Source: Planobacterium oryzisoli (GTDB taxonomy: Bacteria; Bacteroidota; Bacteroidia; Flavobacteriales; Weeksellaceae). From it: DNA of 64,000 nt. Of the stretch, positions 55,065-63,990 are shown piece by piece. A program made the translations under genes and the position numbers. Below the pieces are notes generated by a model. That model ran no database searches. It was not told the origin of the DNA and saw only the letters and a list, made by a program, of their open reading frames with translations. Position 1 is the stretch's first letter. Each line of letters begins with the position of its first letter. The stretch covers positions 29,252 through 93,251 of the forward strand of contig NZ_JADKYY010000009.1 in the NCBI RefSeq assembly GCF_015354315.1, read 5' to 3'.

Positions 55065-56521
55065 AGAGAATAATTAGGTGCTTCCTGAGTAATAATGACA
55101 TCATGGGGATGACTTTCTTTTAATCCAGACCCGGTGATCATAATCATTTTGCTCTCACTCTGCAATGCAGTAATATCCTTTGCTCCACAGTAGCCCATTC
55201 CTGCTCTTATACCTCCTGTAAGTTGGAATACAACATCCTCGAGTTTACCTTTATGTGGCACCCTACCTTCAATCCCTTCTGGGACAAATTTCTTAGCTTC
55301 ACTCTGGAAATACCTCTCTTTTCCGCCTCTGCGCATAGCTGAAAGGCTGCCCATACCTTGGTAAGCTTTGAATTTTCTTCCTTGGAATATAATTTCCTCA
55401 CCAGGAGACTCGTCAGTTCCTGCGAGTAAGGAACCTAGCATTACAGCTCCTGCCCCACTTGCGATGGCTTTAACTATATCCCCCGAGAGTTTTATTCCGC
55501 CGTCTGCTATCACAGCGACGTTCTTTGTTCTGGCGTATTCATAAACATTATAGATTGCTGACAACTGAGGCACGCCTACTCCAGCAACCACTCGTGTAGT
55601 ACAGATAGATCCTGGTCCTACTCCCACTTTTAACACATTAGCTCCTGCTTCAATAAGATCCTCAGCAGCCTTTGCTGTAACGATGTTTCCTCCTACAATA
55701 TCCAACTCAGGAAATGCGGCTCGGATCTCCCGTACCTTATCTAACACCCCTTTGGAATGGCCGTGCGCTGAATCCACTGCAATGATATCCACTCCCGCAG
55801 CTACAAGTGCACTAACCCTAGCCATTGTGTCTTCCCCAACACCAACTCCCGCGCCCACCAAAAGTCTTCCATGTGCATCCTTATTTGCATTTGGATACTC
55901 AAGCTGATTGTCAATGTCTTTAATGGTAATAAGACCTACCAATTTGAAATTGGCATCTACGATGGGGAGTTTTTCGACCCGGTTTTTCAAAAGAATCTTC
56001 TTAGCATCCTCAAGAGTAGTTTCTTTATCTGAGGTTATCAAGTTCTCTTTGGTCATAAGTTCCTCCACTTTGGAATCAAGATTTTCCTGGTACTTGACAT
56101 CCCTATTGGTAATGATCCCTATAAGTGTATTGTTGGCGTCCACTACAGGAAGGCCGGAAATCTTGTATCGTGACATCAATTCCTTAGCCTCACCAAGGGT
56201 GTGGTCCTTGGACAAAGTCACTGGGTCGGCGATCATCCCGTTTTCAGAACGCTTGACTCTGTTCACTTGAGCACTTTGCTCCTCTATAGACATATTCTTA
56301 TGGATAAAACCTAATCCACCGACTCTCGCTAATGCGATTGCCATATCAGCTTCAGTAACAGTATCCATAGCAGCGGACACTATAGGTACATTAAGCGTTA
56401 TTTTATCAGAAAGACGTGACTTAAGTGAAACTTGGTTGGGAAGAACCTCGGAGTACGCAGGTACTAAAAGAACATCATCGAAAGTAATGGCTGTTTCTAC
56501 AATCTTGTTATGGATAGACAT
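55061..56521 (-). CDS. guaB: IMP dehydrogenase
   Basis: Oxidises IMP to XMP in guanine nucleotide synthesis. The 486-residue protein has the N-terminal [15 protein letters not shown] segment, two CBS domains (about residues 95-205), [25 protein letters not shown], the catalytic loop [18 protein letters not shown] with the cysteine near residue 306, [17 protein letters not shown] and the flap. Length and motifs are canonical. It has its own -7 element and is followed by an overlapping lipoprotein gene. Confidence 0.97.
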   Translation of the reverse strand: MSIHNKIVETAITFDDVLLVPAYSEVLPNQVSLKSRLSDKITLNVPIVSAAMDTVTEADMAIALARVGGLGFIHKNMSIEEQSAQVNRVKRSENGMIADPVTLSKDHTLGEAKELMSRYKISGLPVVDANNTLIGIITNRDVKYQENLDSKVEELMTKENLITSDKETTLEDAKKILLKNRVEKLPIVDANFKLVGLITIKDIDNQLEYPNANKDAHGRLLVGAGVGVGEDTMARVSALVAAGVDIIAVDSAHGHSKGVLDKVREIRAAFPELDIVGGNIVTAKAAEDLIEAGANVLKVGVGPGSICTTRVVAGVGVPQLSAIYNVYEYARTKNVAVIADGGIKLSGDIVKAIASGAGAVMLGSLLAGTDESPGEEIIFQGRKFKAYQGMGSLSAMRRGGKERYFQSEAKKFVPEGIEGRVPHKGKLEDVVFQLTGGIRAGMGYCGAKDITALQSESKMIMITGSGLKESHPHDVIITQEAPNYSL

Positions 56522-56535
56522 CTCTACTTTCTTTG

Positions 56536-56543
56536 CAAAATTA
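56536..56543 (-). promoter_or_regulatory. -7 promoter element of guaB
   Basis: Reads TAATTTTG on the minus strand, 14 bases before the ATG. Confidence 0.55.
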
Positions 56544-56583
56544 AACTTTTTATTTCAACAAAGCAAAATAATGCATAGAGAGC

Positions 56584-57132
56584 TTAAAGTGGTGTGATTT
56601 CTTTGGCGTAAGAGGACTGTGCAGTATCACTCTTGGGGTAAGTCATCTCTTTTCGCATCCGGCTTAACGCTATTGCTTGGTTGATATCGTCTGATGAAAA
56701 TTTTCCTTTCATTTCTATCCTCATCCACTGTCCCGGAGAAACAACATGAAGATGCACTGCAGTGATAGTACCTTTTTGGCTGCGAACAATTAGGTTTACC
56801 TTTTCACTTCCGGAGTTTATCTGCATCCAGGGCTCAAAGCCCATTGGACTTATTACTTCACCAAAAGTCTCCGCCTGGGGCCCACTAATTGAATACAGTT
56901 TTACTCTTGAAACCTGCCGTAGGAGCGGATAAATATCATCCCGATCTTCTTGTGACGAAAGAGCGCTTTTCAAGAATGGTCGCGCCATCCACATAGGCAC
57001 ATTTATCTTGGTAACTTCTACCGGTTTACCTCCTTCCACAAGACCTGTGCGCGTGCGGCTCGATACTTGGCAGGACTGTACTGCCATAAGCAGCACTGCA
57101 GCTCCTGAACAAATTATTCTATTAAATTTCAT
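56584..57132 (-). CDS. DUF4252 domain lipoprotein
   Basis: The 182-residue protein has a lipoprotein signal (LMAVQSC, cysteine at residue 21) and a DUF4252-type beta/alpha domain with VPMWMARPFLKSAL, ISGPQAETF and VNLIVRSQKGTITAVHLHVVSPGQW. The family is restricted to Bacteroidota and typically sits behind ECF sigma factor genes, as here. No function is known. It is the last gene of the sigma/anti-sigma/DUF4252 operon, 5 bases after the previous gene. Confidence 0.82.
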   Translation of the reverse strand: MKFNRIICSGAAVLLMAVQSCQVSSRTRTGLVEGGKPVEVTKINVPMWMARPFLKSALSSQEDRDDIYPLLRQVSRVKLYSISGPQAETFGEVISPMGFEPWMQINSGSEKVNLIVRSQKGTITAVHLHVVSPGQWMRIEMKGKFSSDDINQAIALSRMRKEMTYPKSDTAQSSYAKEITPL

Positions 57133-57137
57133 ACACG

Positions 57138-58388
57138 TTATTTTGCGTTAAGTTTTCCGCCTGATGATACTTCCAAGTTGCTATCAATGGATGGATTGCC
57201 GAGGTATAGAACTTTGGCAGCTGATGAAATCTTTCCTGTAAGGGCACGTGCCACATTTAGCGTAACTTCACTTGCTGAACTTATTTGTACATCTGCCGTC
57301 TGCAGCTCTAGTGTTCCTGCTTTAATAGAGGCGGCACTAGAGGAATGGATTGTAGCTTTATCCACTTTTCCTGACAATGTTCCTTTCATAGCACTGCTAG
57401 CTTTTACATTGAGAATCGGAGCAGCCACTTTAAGCAACATTTCCGCGCCGGAACTTCCCTCAATCGCAATAGATTGGGCAGCTCTCAAATCAGCCTCCAT
57501 GCTTGCACCTGAGGAAACTGCAATATTAATTGTTTGCGAACTGATTGGAGTCAAACCTACTACTTGACTCCCTGCGCTAGCACTAATTTCGTCTATAAAA
57601 GGAGTGGTAATCTCTACATGGAGGGTCTTGAAGCGGGCGGGTTGTAGTCCCTTATTCTGAATATCCACTAACAAAACTCCATTACTAACAGACGTCCGTA
57701 CCCGATCCAGTTTATCACTGTCTGCAGTAACCTTTACGATTGTACTCTTTCCTTGTGCGATTGTAGCTTTGATACCATTACCTACTGTGATCCCTCGAAA
57801 CGAACCTACATTGCGCACCTGTTGGACAACGGATTGATTGGTACCATGGCCTTGAGAGTCTGTATTAGAACTTTGTGTATTAGAATTTTGCGCTGCCGCT
57901 GCTATGTTATTTATATCTTTCATAGAAAGTTTCCCATCAAGCATCAACAATACTGTGTCAGTACCAGAATGCACACTCAGCAGCAAGTCATCAAAGACCC
58001 CGTCCAGTGCATCTCCAGCCAAGAATTTGATCTTACTGTCCTGACTTTGGACACTCATTAACTCCTTGTAATTAAGAGTTCTTAAGGAGGCATTTATTTC
58101 TGTCTGCAGCGCAGATGTGCTGATATTCTTTTCCGAATCCTGGTCCGATTCTACTACTAATATCTGCAGCCCGTCCAATTTGTCCAAAAAGGGTTTAATA
58201 TGTGCCATCTCATCCTGTTGAATATCCAAATGACTTAGCATATTAAACATGGGCTTAGCAATCCGAATGGTAGTTACCCCCGGAGTATCTTGGTATTGGT
58301 CAAAGAGTGCATTGAGCTTACTTTTTTGTGCATAAGATTGGTTAAACCACCCCAAGCAAAACAGTAGGATTAAAAGTGTATTTTTCAT
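57138..58388 (-). CDS. Exported DUF4252-DUF2807 fusion protein
   Basis: The 416-residue protein has a signal peptide (residues 1-20), a DUF4252-like N-terminal domain (about 25-160), a Gln/Asn/Ser linker (about 165-190), and a C-terminal DUF2807 (head-GIN type) beta-helix (about 195-416). The helix shows a repeated SS(A/G)A pattern at about 20-residue spacing, for example SSGASM, GSSGAEM, HSSSAASI and ISSASEV. Such adhesin-like beta-helices are usually surface or periplasmic. It follows the anti-sigma gene by 11 bases. Confidence 0.8.
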   Translation of the reverse strand: MKNTLLILLFCLGWFNQSYAQKSKLNALFDQYQDTPGVTTIRIAKPMFNMLSHLDIQQDEMAHIKPFLDKLDGLQILVVESDQDSEKNISTSALQTEINASLRTLNYKELMSVQSQDSKIKFLAGDALDGVFDDLLLSVHSGTDTVLLMLDGKLSMKDINNIAAAAQNSNTQSSNTDSQGHGTNQSVVQQVRNVGSFRGITVGNGIKATIAQGKSTIVKVTADSDKLDRVRTSVSNGVLLVDIQNKGLQPARFKTLHVEITTPFIDEISASAGSQVVGLTPISSQTINIAVSSGASMEADLRAAQSIAIEGSSGAEMLLKVAAPILNVKASSAMKGTLSGKVDKATIHSSSAASIKAGTLELQTADVQISSASEVTLNVARALTGKISSAAKVLYLGNPSIDSNLEVSSGGKLNAK

Positions 58389-58399
58389 TATATTTTTTT

Positions 58400-59044
58400 T
58401 TAATTGCCAAATTCATTAATTATTGATGTACTACTTACAGTACGGTTTACATTTTCAGAGAGTACTCTGAGAGAATAGTGGGTAAGCTCTAAGGCTTCCT
58501 GCTGATTTTTCACCTCCTGCCCGTTAATGGTTACAAGCGCCTGCGTGGAAACCTCCCCTTTGGCCAGATCAGCATTAACTGTGGCTACTACATCAGATTT
58601 TGGTTTAGTGGTTTCCCGCTGTACCAATGTGGGAGGCATATGTCTTTTAATTCGTCCTCTCTTGGGTAGTATTTTTTCCATCAAAACCTCTGGCTCTATA
58701 CTAACGGCGCTGGAATTGCGGACTTTTACAGAATCACTAGAGAGATCACTATTTAGAACTTCTTTTTGCATTGGAATCGAACCTTCCTCCTTAGAATTGG
58801 CTAATTGAGGTGTTACGGGTGCAGATTCATTCAGTACGAGCGTACTTACTAGCAGAGCCATAGCGGCAGCGGCGACAGTGAAAGAAAGAGCAATGATTTT
58901 ATTTTTTGAGCTCTTCCTAGTAGATTCTACTTTAGTAGAGGACTCCTCAACCTGGGAGAGAAATTCTTCAAATTCCCAATGCATAGATTCCTTACGTAGC
59001 TGATCCACAGTATTTTTATAGGGTAGTAAGCGATCTTTTTTCAT
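58400..59044 (-). CDS. Putative anti-sigma factor, single-pass membrane protein
   Basis: The 214-residue protein has a cytoplasmic N-terminus (residues 1-48) with a charged helix ending at a KNKII boundary, one membrane helix (about 50-72, IIALSFTVAAAAMALLVSTLVL-like segment) and a periplasmic part rich in Ser/Lys/Glu. No known anti-sigma domain is clear, but the position directly after an ECF sigma gene, with a 29-base overlap, makes it the likely regulator. An internal ATG at 58984 would avoid the overlap. Confidence 0.65.
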   Translation of the reverse strand: MKKDRLLPYKNTVDQLRKESMHWEFEEFLSQVEESSTKVESTRKSSKNKIIALSFTVAAAAMALLVSTLVLNESAPVTPQLANSKEEGSIPMQKEVLNSDLSSDSVKVRNSSAVSIEPEVLMEKILPKRGRIKRHMPPTLVQRETTKPKSDVVATVNADLAKGEVSTQALVTINGQEVKNQQEALELTHYSLRVLSENVNRTVSSTSIINEFGN

Positions 59045-59528
59045 AATGCATTAGTTGGGTTATTTGCTGCCTAATCTTTTCTCTGCCGCGTGCTAGATTA
59101 ACGCGCACTGCATTTCTCTCCATCTCTAGAGTTTCTGCAATTTCTTCAATACTGAATTCCTCAATGTCCCTAAGGTGTAAAACCAACTTCTGCTTTTGAG
59201 GTAGCGCTTCAATCATTTGCACTATCTGTTCATGCAGATTATTAAATTCGCTTTGGGAACTAACAGACTGATTAGATGCATTATTCTGATAATTAAGTTT
59301 CACAGCGTTATGCTTCAACCGGTTGAGGCATTCGTTTTTAACACATCTAAGAACATAAGACTTTAAACAAGTATAACGTTCTAACTCTTTTCTCTTTTCC
59401 CAGAAACGCATCATGAGTTCCTGCACAACGTCCCGAGCATCATCTGGCTCTGACAAATAGCGTTTAGCAAAACGGAACATTTCATCCTTTAGAATAAAGA
59501 CGTTATGCTTAAAAGTTTGATGCTCCAT
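59016..59528 (-). CDS. RNA polymerase sigma factor, ECF subfamily
   Basis: The 170-residue protein has sigma region 2 (about 10-80, with DARDVVQELMMRFWEKRKEL and SYVLRCVKNECLNRLK) and region 4 (about 105-165, LPQKQKLVLHLRDIEEFSIEEIAETL and NAVRVNLARGREKIR), with no region 1 or 3. It is the first gene of the sigma/anti-sigma/DUF4252 locus and probably directs transcription of this locus in response to an envelope signal. The target promoter cannot be identified from the sequence. Confidence 0.93.
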   Translation of the reverse strand: MEHQTFKHNVFILKDEMFRFAKRYLSEPDDARDVVQELMMRFWEKRKELERYTCLKSYVLRCVKNECLNRLKHNAVKLNYQNNASNQSVSSQSEFNNLHEQIVQMIEALPQKQKLVLHLRDIEEFSIEEIAETLEMERNAVRVNLARGREKIRQQITQLMHYEKRSLTTL

Positions 59529-59584
59529 ATTTGGCTTTTACATTAATAAGACATTTGGAAAGACAATTATATTACATGAACATA

Positions 59585-59615
59585 CAAAAAAATCCGCTTA
59601 CCTATAGGTAGCGGA
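59585..59615 (-). terminator. Terminator of the GlmU-family gene
   Basis: A stem with one bulged base (59593-59602 with 59607-59615) followed on the minus strand by a T run. Confidence 0.8.
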
Positions 59616-59636
59616 CTGATTTTCAATGCGTTAAAA

Positions 59637-60797
59637 TTAATAATTAGTATACACATACTCTAAAATAGCGCGGTCTTCATCCTTAAGATGCTGATGTCTT
59701 CTACCCATTGCTTTTTCTGCCACCTCATATGCTCTATCTAAACGGAACTTTTCATCTCCCTTTGCCCCACCCCAAGAAAAATTTTCTACTAAGTTGGGAG
59801 GAAAACCTGACTTAAATATATTTGCTGCCAGACCTACAACGGTACCTGTATTTAATTGAGTATTTATTGCCGTTTTGGAATGGTCGCCCATGATAAGGCC
59901 ACAAAATTGGAGTCCCGTATCTACAAATTTCATTTTCTTGTAATTCCATAATTTCACGGAAGCATAGTTATTCTTCAGGTTAGATGAGTTGGTATCCGCC
60001 CCTAGATTACACCACTCTCCCACCACTGAGTTCCCGAGAAATCCATCATGGCCTTTATTGGAATAACCAAACAGTACTACATTGTTTAATTCTCCACCTA
60101 CTTTACTATACGGTCCAATTGTAGTTGCTCCATAGATTTTCGCACCCATATTGACTACACTTCCTTCACATAATGCGAATGGCCCTCTAATATGTGAACC
60201 TTCCATGACTTCGGCATTATTACCAATGTATATTTTGCCTTTTCTAGTATTAAAAGTACAGTATTCTATCACTGCACCTTCTTCTATAAAGACATCCTTT
60301 ACGTCACCTACTACACCATTGGTCTGGGAAAGCTCAGCAGAGTCTCTTCCTTTAGTAATTAAGTTAAAATCATACTCTAATGCGACCTCATTATAGCTAA
60401 ATAAATCAGTGGGCTTGCTAAAGTAGTACAGATCTTCAACATCCTCCATGGTATGTATTCCTCTTAGGCTAAAATCAGCCATATGAACTTTTGCCGCAAG
60501 CAGTTCATCTTTATAAACTAAAGCATGTCCAGTCTCAAGGTTTCTAATCTTCTCTACCAGTCCCGGCGAAGGTATAAAGTGGGACACCAAAAATAGACTT
60601 AGTTCCGCTTCGGGGAGCGGATACTTGGATTGTAGATAATCTTCGGTGAGATACGTAACTGGTAAATCTCCTAGTAGTTTTCTCCATCTTTCTTCAAATG
60701 TTAGAATACCGCACCGTAATTGGGCAGTAGGCCTTGTGAAGGTTAAAGGGAGAAAATCCTGCCAGTACTGCGCGTCGGATAATACAATTTGAGTCAT
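59637..60797 (-). CDS. GlmU family protein (putative sugar nucleotidyltransferase, left-handed beta-helix)
   Basis: The 386-residue protein has an N-terminal domain that keeps the fold but not the LxxGxGTRM motif of true uridylyltransferases (it reads FTRPTAQLRCGILTFEERW), and a C-terminal left-handed beta-helix of hexapeptide repeats (about 170-330: VFIEEGAVIEYC, YIGNNAEVMEGS, GPYSKVGGEL). The family is common in Bacteroidota, next to but distinct from GlmU proper. A role in nucleotide-sugar or cell-envelope precursor metabolism is an inference. The gene is monocistronic. Confidence 0.87.
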   Translation of the reverse strand: MTQIVLSDAQYWQDFLPLTFTRPTAQLRCGILTFEERWRKLLGDLPVTYLTEDYLQSKYPLPEAELSLFLVSHFIPSPGLVEKIRNLETGHALVYKDELLAAKVHMADFSLRGIHTMEDVEDLYYFSKPTDLFSYNEVALEYDFNLITKGRDSAELSQTNGVVGDVKDVFIEEGAVIEYCTFNTRKGKIYIGNNAEVMEGSHIRGPFALCEGSVVNMGAKIYGATTIGPYSKVGGELNNVVLFGYSNKGHDGFLGNSVVGEWCNLGADTNSSNLKNNYASVKLWNYKKMKFVDTGLQFCGLIMGDHSKTAINTQLNTGTVVGLAANIFKSGFPPNLVENFSWGGAKGDEKFRLDRAYEVAEKAMGRRHQHLKDEDRAILEYVYTNY

Positions 60798-60820
60798 AGA
60801 TTCTTATAAATTTTACTTCT

Positions 60821-60828
60821 CAAAAATA
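60821..60828 (-). promoter_or_regulatory. -7 promoter element of the GlmU-family gene
   Basis: Reads TATTTTTG on the minus strand, 23 bases before the ATG. Confidence 0.6.
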
Positions 60829-60831
60829 CAT

Positions 60832-60861
60832 AAAAAAAGGCCTTACATGTAGTAAGACCTT
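60832..60861 (-). terminator. Terminator of rpmE2
   Basis: A 10-bp stem with one wobble pair (60837-60846 with 60852-60861), then a T run on the minus strand. Confidence 0.85.
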
Positions 60862-60885
60862 ATGTATATAAGTGAAAGTAACTAT

Positions 60886-61137
60886 TTACTTTGCAAATTT
60901 CTTATACTTATTCATGAATTTATCAACTCTACCTGCTGTATCTACAAGTTTAACTTTACCTGTGTAGAAAGGGTGAGAAGTAGAGGAGATTTCCATTTTG
61001 ATCAGTGGATAAGTTTCTCCTTCGTACTCGATTGTATCCTTGGTTTCTGCAGTTGATTTGCAAAGAAACATCTCGTCGTTACTCATATCTTTGAAAACAA
61101 CAAGTCTATAATTTTCTGGGTGAATTCCTTGTTTCAT
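60886..61137 (-). CDS. rpmE2: 50S ribosomal protein L31, type B
   Basis: The 83-residue protein reads [17 protein letters not shown] at the start and [31 protein letters not shown] at the end, which is the type B, zinc-independent L31: it lacks the CxxC zinc motif of type A and has only one cysteine. It is transcribed alone, from a -7 element about 70 bases upstream. Confidence 0.96.
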   Translation of the reverse strand: MKQGIHPENYRLVVFKDMSNDEMFLCKSTAETKDTIEYEGETYPLIKMEISSTSHPFYTGKVKLVDTAGRVDKFMNKYKKFAK

Positions 61138-61209
61138 AATAATTAAATTAAAAAATTAAAGTTTGCTTCAGAAATAGTAATGGATATTCCTCTGCTAAAT
61201 TTTAGATTG

Positions 61210-61217
61210 CAAAAGTA
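61210..61217 (-). promoter_or_regulatory. -7 promoter element of rpmE2
   Basis: Reads TACTTTTG on the minus strand, 72 bases before the ATG. Confidence 0.5.
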
Positions 61218-61277
61218 TGAAATAATTTTTATATGAACCAATTTTACCATACATTTTCCTACTACCTTTTTACAATG

Positions 61278-61310
61278 CAAGGGAATCCCATACTCTTTAG
61301 CATTCCCTTG
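61278..61310. repeat. Perfect inverted repeat in the divergent gap rpmE2/MazG-like
   Basis: CAAGGGAAT (61278-61286) is mirrored by ATTCCCTTG (61302-61310) with a 15-base loop. No T run follows on the plus strand. It could be an operator or an RNA hairpin in the divergent control region. Confidence 0.4.
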
Positions 61311-61323
61311 TCCTAAAAAGCTT

Positions 61324-61331
61324 TAAATTTG
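61324..61331 (+). promoter_or_regulatory. -7 promoter element of the MazG-like/aroA/SDR operon
   Basis: Reads TAAATTTG, 17 bases before the ATG. Confidence 0.55.
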
Positions 61332-61348
61332 AACTTATAAAACAGTAT

Positions 61349-61678
61349 ATGGAAATCACAAATCTTCAAAGACTCGCAGATGAGTGGATTAAGCAATATG
61401 GAGTGCGTTATTTTGACCCGCTTACAAACATGGCAATCCTTACAGAAGAGGTCGGTGAGGTCGCACGTATCATTGCTAGAAGATATGGGGAACAAAGTGA
61501 GAAAGAATCCGATAAAGAAGTGGATCTAGGCGAGGAATTAGCGGATGTGCTTTTTGTGGTTCTGTGCTTAGCGAACCAGACGGGCACTGATCTCCAGTCC
61601 TCATTCAATGAGAAATTGAAATCCAAAGCAGATAGAGATTCTCAACGCCATCAAAACAATGAAAAACTTAGAAGGTAA
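61349..61678 (+). CDS. MazG-like nucleotide pyrophosphohydrolase
   Basis: The 109-residue protein has the all-alpha NTP pyrophosphatase pattern: ILTEEVGEVARI (EExxE, about residues 30-41) and DLGEELADVLFVVLCLA (ExxD, about 59-75), giving the magnesium site. Short MazG-like proteins of this size hydrolyse nucleoside triphosphates, often non-canonical ones. It ends 3 bases before aroA, so the two share a transcript. Confidence 0.88.
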   Translation: MEITNLQRLADEWIKQYGVRYFDPLTNMAILTEEVGEVARIIARRYGEQSEKESDKEVDLGEELADVLFVVLCLANQTGTDLQSSFNEKLKSKADRDSQRHQNNEKLRR

Positions 61679-61681
61679 GGT

Positions 61682-62923
61682 ATGGAGAAACTTCTTTTAG
61701 AAAAGCGAACTATGTTATCTAACCGGTTGGTACAAATATCAGGTTCAAAAAGTATATCCAATCGCCTACTAATTCTTGACGCGTTATATAAAGATTTACG
61801 CTGCGAGAATCTCTCTGATTCCCAAGACACTAAAGTACTTCAAAAAGCATTGAGTTCCACCCAGGACACTATCGATATACATCATGCAGGTACTGCAATG
61901 CGCTTTCTTACAGCATACTTCGCTATACAGTCAGACCGCAGTGTTATCTTAACGGGATCCACCAGAATGAAGCAACGTCCCATTAGTGAATTAGTTCATG
62001 CGCTTAGAGATCTTGGTGCCGATATAACTTTTACAGAAAACGAGGGTTACCCTCCATTGCAAATTAACGGAAGGACGCTTAAGGGGGGGACAATTCACAT
62101 GCCCGGTGATGTAAGCAGCCAGTTTATTTCTGCTCTGCTTTTGATTGGACCATTCCTTCCTGAAGGGCTTGAGATACACCTTACTGGAGATATTCTATCC
62201 CGCCCCTATATTGAAATGACCCTTACTTTACTCAAGAAGGTAGGTTTTGATTCGCAATTCAAGGATAATGTAATCTCAGTATCTCCCTACAATTTGGAAA
62301 GCAGTGCATCACAAATTCGTTACTTCCATGTGGAAAGTGACTGGTCCTCTGCTTCCTATTACTACTCAATGGCGGCAATAAGTAGGCAAAGCATACGGCT
62401 AAAAAACTTCAAGAACTACTCGTACCAAGGTGATTCACAATTAAAAGAAATCTACTGGAAGTATTTTGGAATCAACACTGTTACCGACATACAAGAACTT
62501 TCGATTAGTTTACTACCGGAGAATCATCAGTCCGTCTCGCGTATTGAACTAGATATGCGGACATGTCCTGATTTAGCGCAGACACTTTGTATTACCGCCG
62601 CTGCAAAAAAGATCCCGTTCCAAATCACCGGCCTGAAGACACTGAAAATAAAGGAAACCGATCGACTTCTAGCGTTACATAATGAATTAAAGAAAATTGG
62701 TTGTAATACAATAATAACGGAAGAATCAATTGAAAGTACCCATTTTTTTGAAATTTCGGAACCAATTGAAATCCAAACCTATAACGATCATAGGATGGCG
62801 CTAAGTTTTGCACCTTATGCTCTAATCCAGAGCCTTACTATACAGGACCCCAATGTGGTAGAGAAATCGTATCCTATGTTTTGGAACCACTTTGATCAAA
62901 TTACAGAAATAATTGAAAGCTAA
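61682..62923 (+). CDS. aroA: 3-phosphoshikimate 1-carboxyvinyltransferase
   Basis: EPSP synthase of the shikimate pathway. The 413-residue protein has SGSKSISNRLLILDAL-type substrate loop (about residues 19-34), DIHHAGTAMRFLTAYFA with the PEP-site residues, GSTRMKQRPISELV, GDVSSQFISALLL, and near the end the KETDRLLAL and YNDHRMALSFA motifs. It is somewhat shorter than E. coli AroA. It lies between the MazG-like gene and an SDR gene. Confidence 0.93.
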   Translation: MEKLLLEKRTMLSNRLVQISGSKSISNRLLILDALYKDLRCENLSDSQDTKVLQKALSSTQDTIDIHHAGTAMRFLTAYFAIQSDRSVILTGSTRMKQRPISELVHALRDLGADITFTENEGYPPLQINGRTLKGGTIHMPGDVSSQFISALLLIGPFLPEGLEIHLTGDILSRPYIEMTLTLLKKVGFDSQFKDNVISVSPYNLESSASQIRYFHVESDWSSASYYYSMAAISRQSIRLKNFKNYSYQGDSQLKEIYWKYFGINTVTDIQELSISLLPENHQSVSRIELDMRTCPDLAQTLCITAAAKKIPFQITGLKTLKIKETDRLLALHNELKKIGCNTIITEESIESTHFFEISEPIEIQTYNDHRMALSFAPYALIQSLTIQDPNVVEKSYPMFWNHFDQITEIIES

Positions 62924-62927
62924 ACAA

Positions 62928-63719
62928 GTGAAGAAAACCATAATTATCACAGGATCCTCCAGTGGTGTAGGATTACACGCAGCCAAACATCTCTCTTTAA
63001 GAGGACATCAGGTGTTTGGACTAAGCCGATCGCAACCGGATAGCAATGAATTCACCACCATCATAACCGATATAACCGATAAAAAACAAGTTGATGCGGC
63101 CATTACTGAGGTGATGAAGCATACAAATACTATAGATGTACTTATTAATAACGCGGGTATGGGTATGGTAGGTGCGGTAGAGGACGCGAGCGCGGACGAA
63201 ATTGGCAGATTATTCAGCCTAAATCTAGTAGGAACCGTGCACATGATTAGTACGGTTCTGCCGCATATGCGTTCAAAGAAGAAAGGCACTATCATAAATA
63301 TCTCTAGTATTGGGTCCGAAATGGGCCTACCCTTTCGCGGCTTTTACTCCGCTTCTAAAGCTGCAGTAGACAAGATGACCGAGGCATTACGTTATGAAAT
63401 CGCACCTTGGAATATTATGGCTACTGTAGTACACCTAGGAGATATCAATACCGAAATAGCCAAAAGCAGAGTACGAAGTAATGTTTCTTCTGTGTATAGA
63501 AGTATTTTTGACCAAGTATATGAAGGGATGAACCAACACGTATCTAACGGTACCGACCCGGAAGAAGTGGCAAGATATCTGGAACAAATCATCTTAAAAC
63601 CTACGCTAAAGGGACACTATTACTTTGGGAAGATTGGTCAGCGCTTGGCTGTCCCACTCAAACACCTGCTACCTCAATCGCTATTTGAATCTTTGATGAA
63701 GAAGTACAGTAAAACTTAA
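62928..63719 (+). CDS. SDR family NAD(P)-dependent oxidoreductase
   Basis: The 263-residue protein has the Rossmann motif TGSSSGVG (about residues 8-15), NNAG (about 80), a catalytic serine in INISSIGS, and the YSASK active-site tyrosine and lysine (about 146-150). It belongs to the classical short-chain dehydrogenase group; the substrate is unknown. The GTG at 62928 is favoured because the upstream TTG (62913) lies within aroA, four bases after the aroA stop. Confidence 0.9.
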   Translation: MKKTIIITGSSSGVGLHAAKHLSLRGHQVFGLSRSQPDSNEFTTIITDITDKKQVDAAITEVMKHTNTIDVLINNAGMGMVGAVEDASADEIGRLFSLNLVGTVHMISTVLPHMRSKKKGTIINISSIGSEMGLPFRGFYSASKAAVDKMTEALRYEIAPWNIMATVVHLGDINTEIAKSRVRSNVSSVYRSIFDQVYEGMNQHVSNGTDPEEVARYLEQIILKPTLKGHYYFGKIGQRLAVPLKHLLPQSLFESLMKKYSKT

Positions 63720-63752
63720 TCCCTTACGCATGTAGCTTTTAGTGCACATTGG

Positions 63753-63780
63753 GCCGTCCTATAGGGGCGGCTTATTTTGT
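63753..63780 (+). terminator. Terminator after the SDR gene
   Basis: An 8-bp GC-rich stem with wobble pairs (63753-63760 with 63764-63771) followed by a T-rich stretch. Confidence 0.75.
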
Positions 63781-63837
63781 TACTAGAGAGTATTTGGTGT
63801 GTATGGGAGTGGGAGGTTTATCGGGTGTAGTTAGGGT

Positions 63838-63877
63838 TAAAAAAAAATCCCCAACCACGTATGTGATTGAGGATTTG
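63838..63877 (-). terminator. Terminator of the rRNA operon
   Basis: On the minus strand a 13-bp stem with two wobble pairs (63863-63875 with 63846-63858) is followed by a long T run, directly after the 5S rRNA 3' end. Confidence 0.85.
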
Positions 63878-63885
63878 AAAAAAAA

Positions 63886-63990
<105 letters not shown>

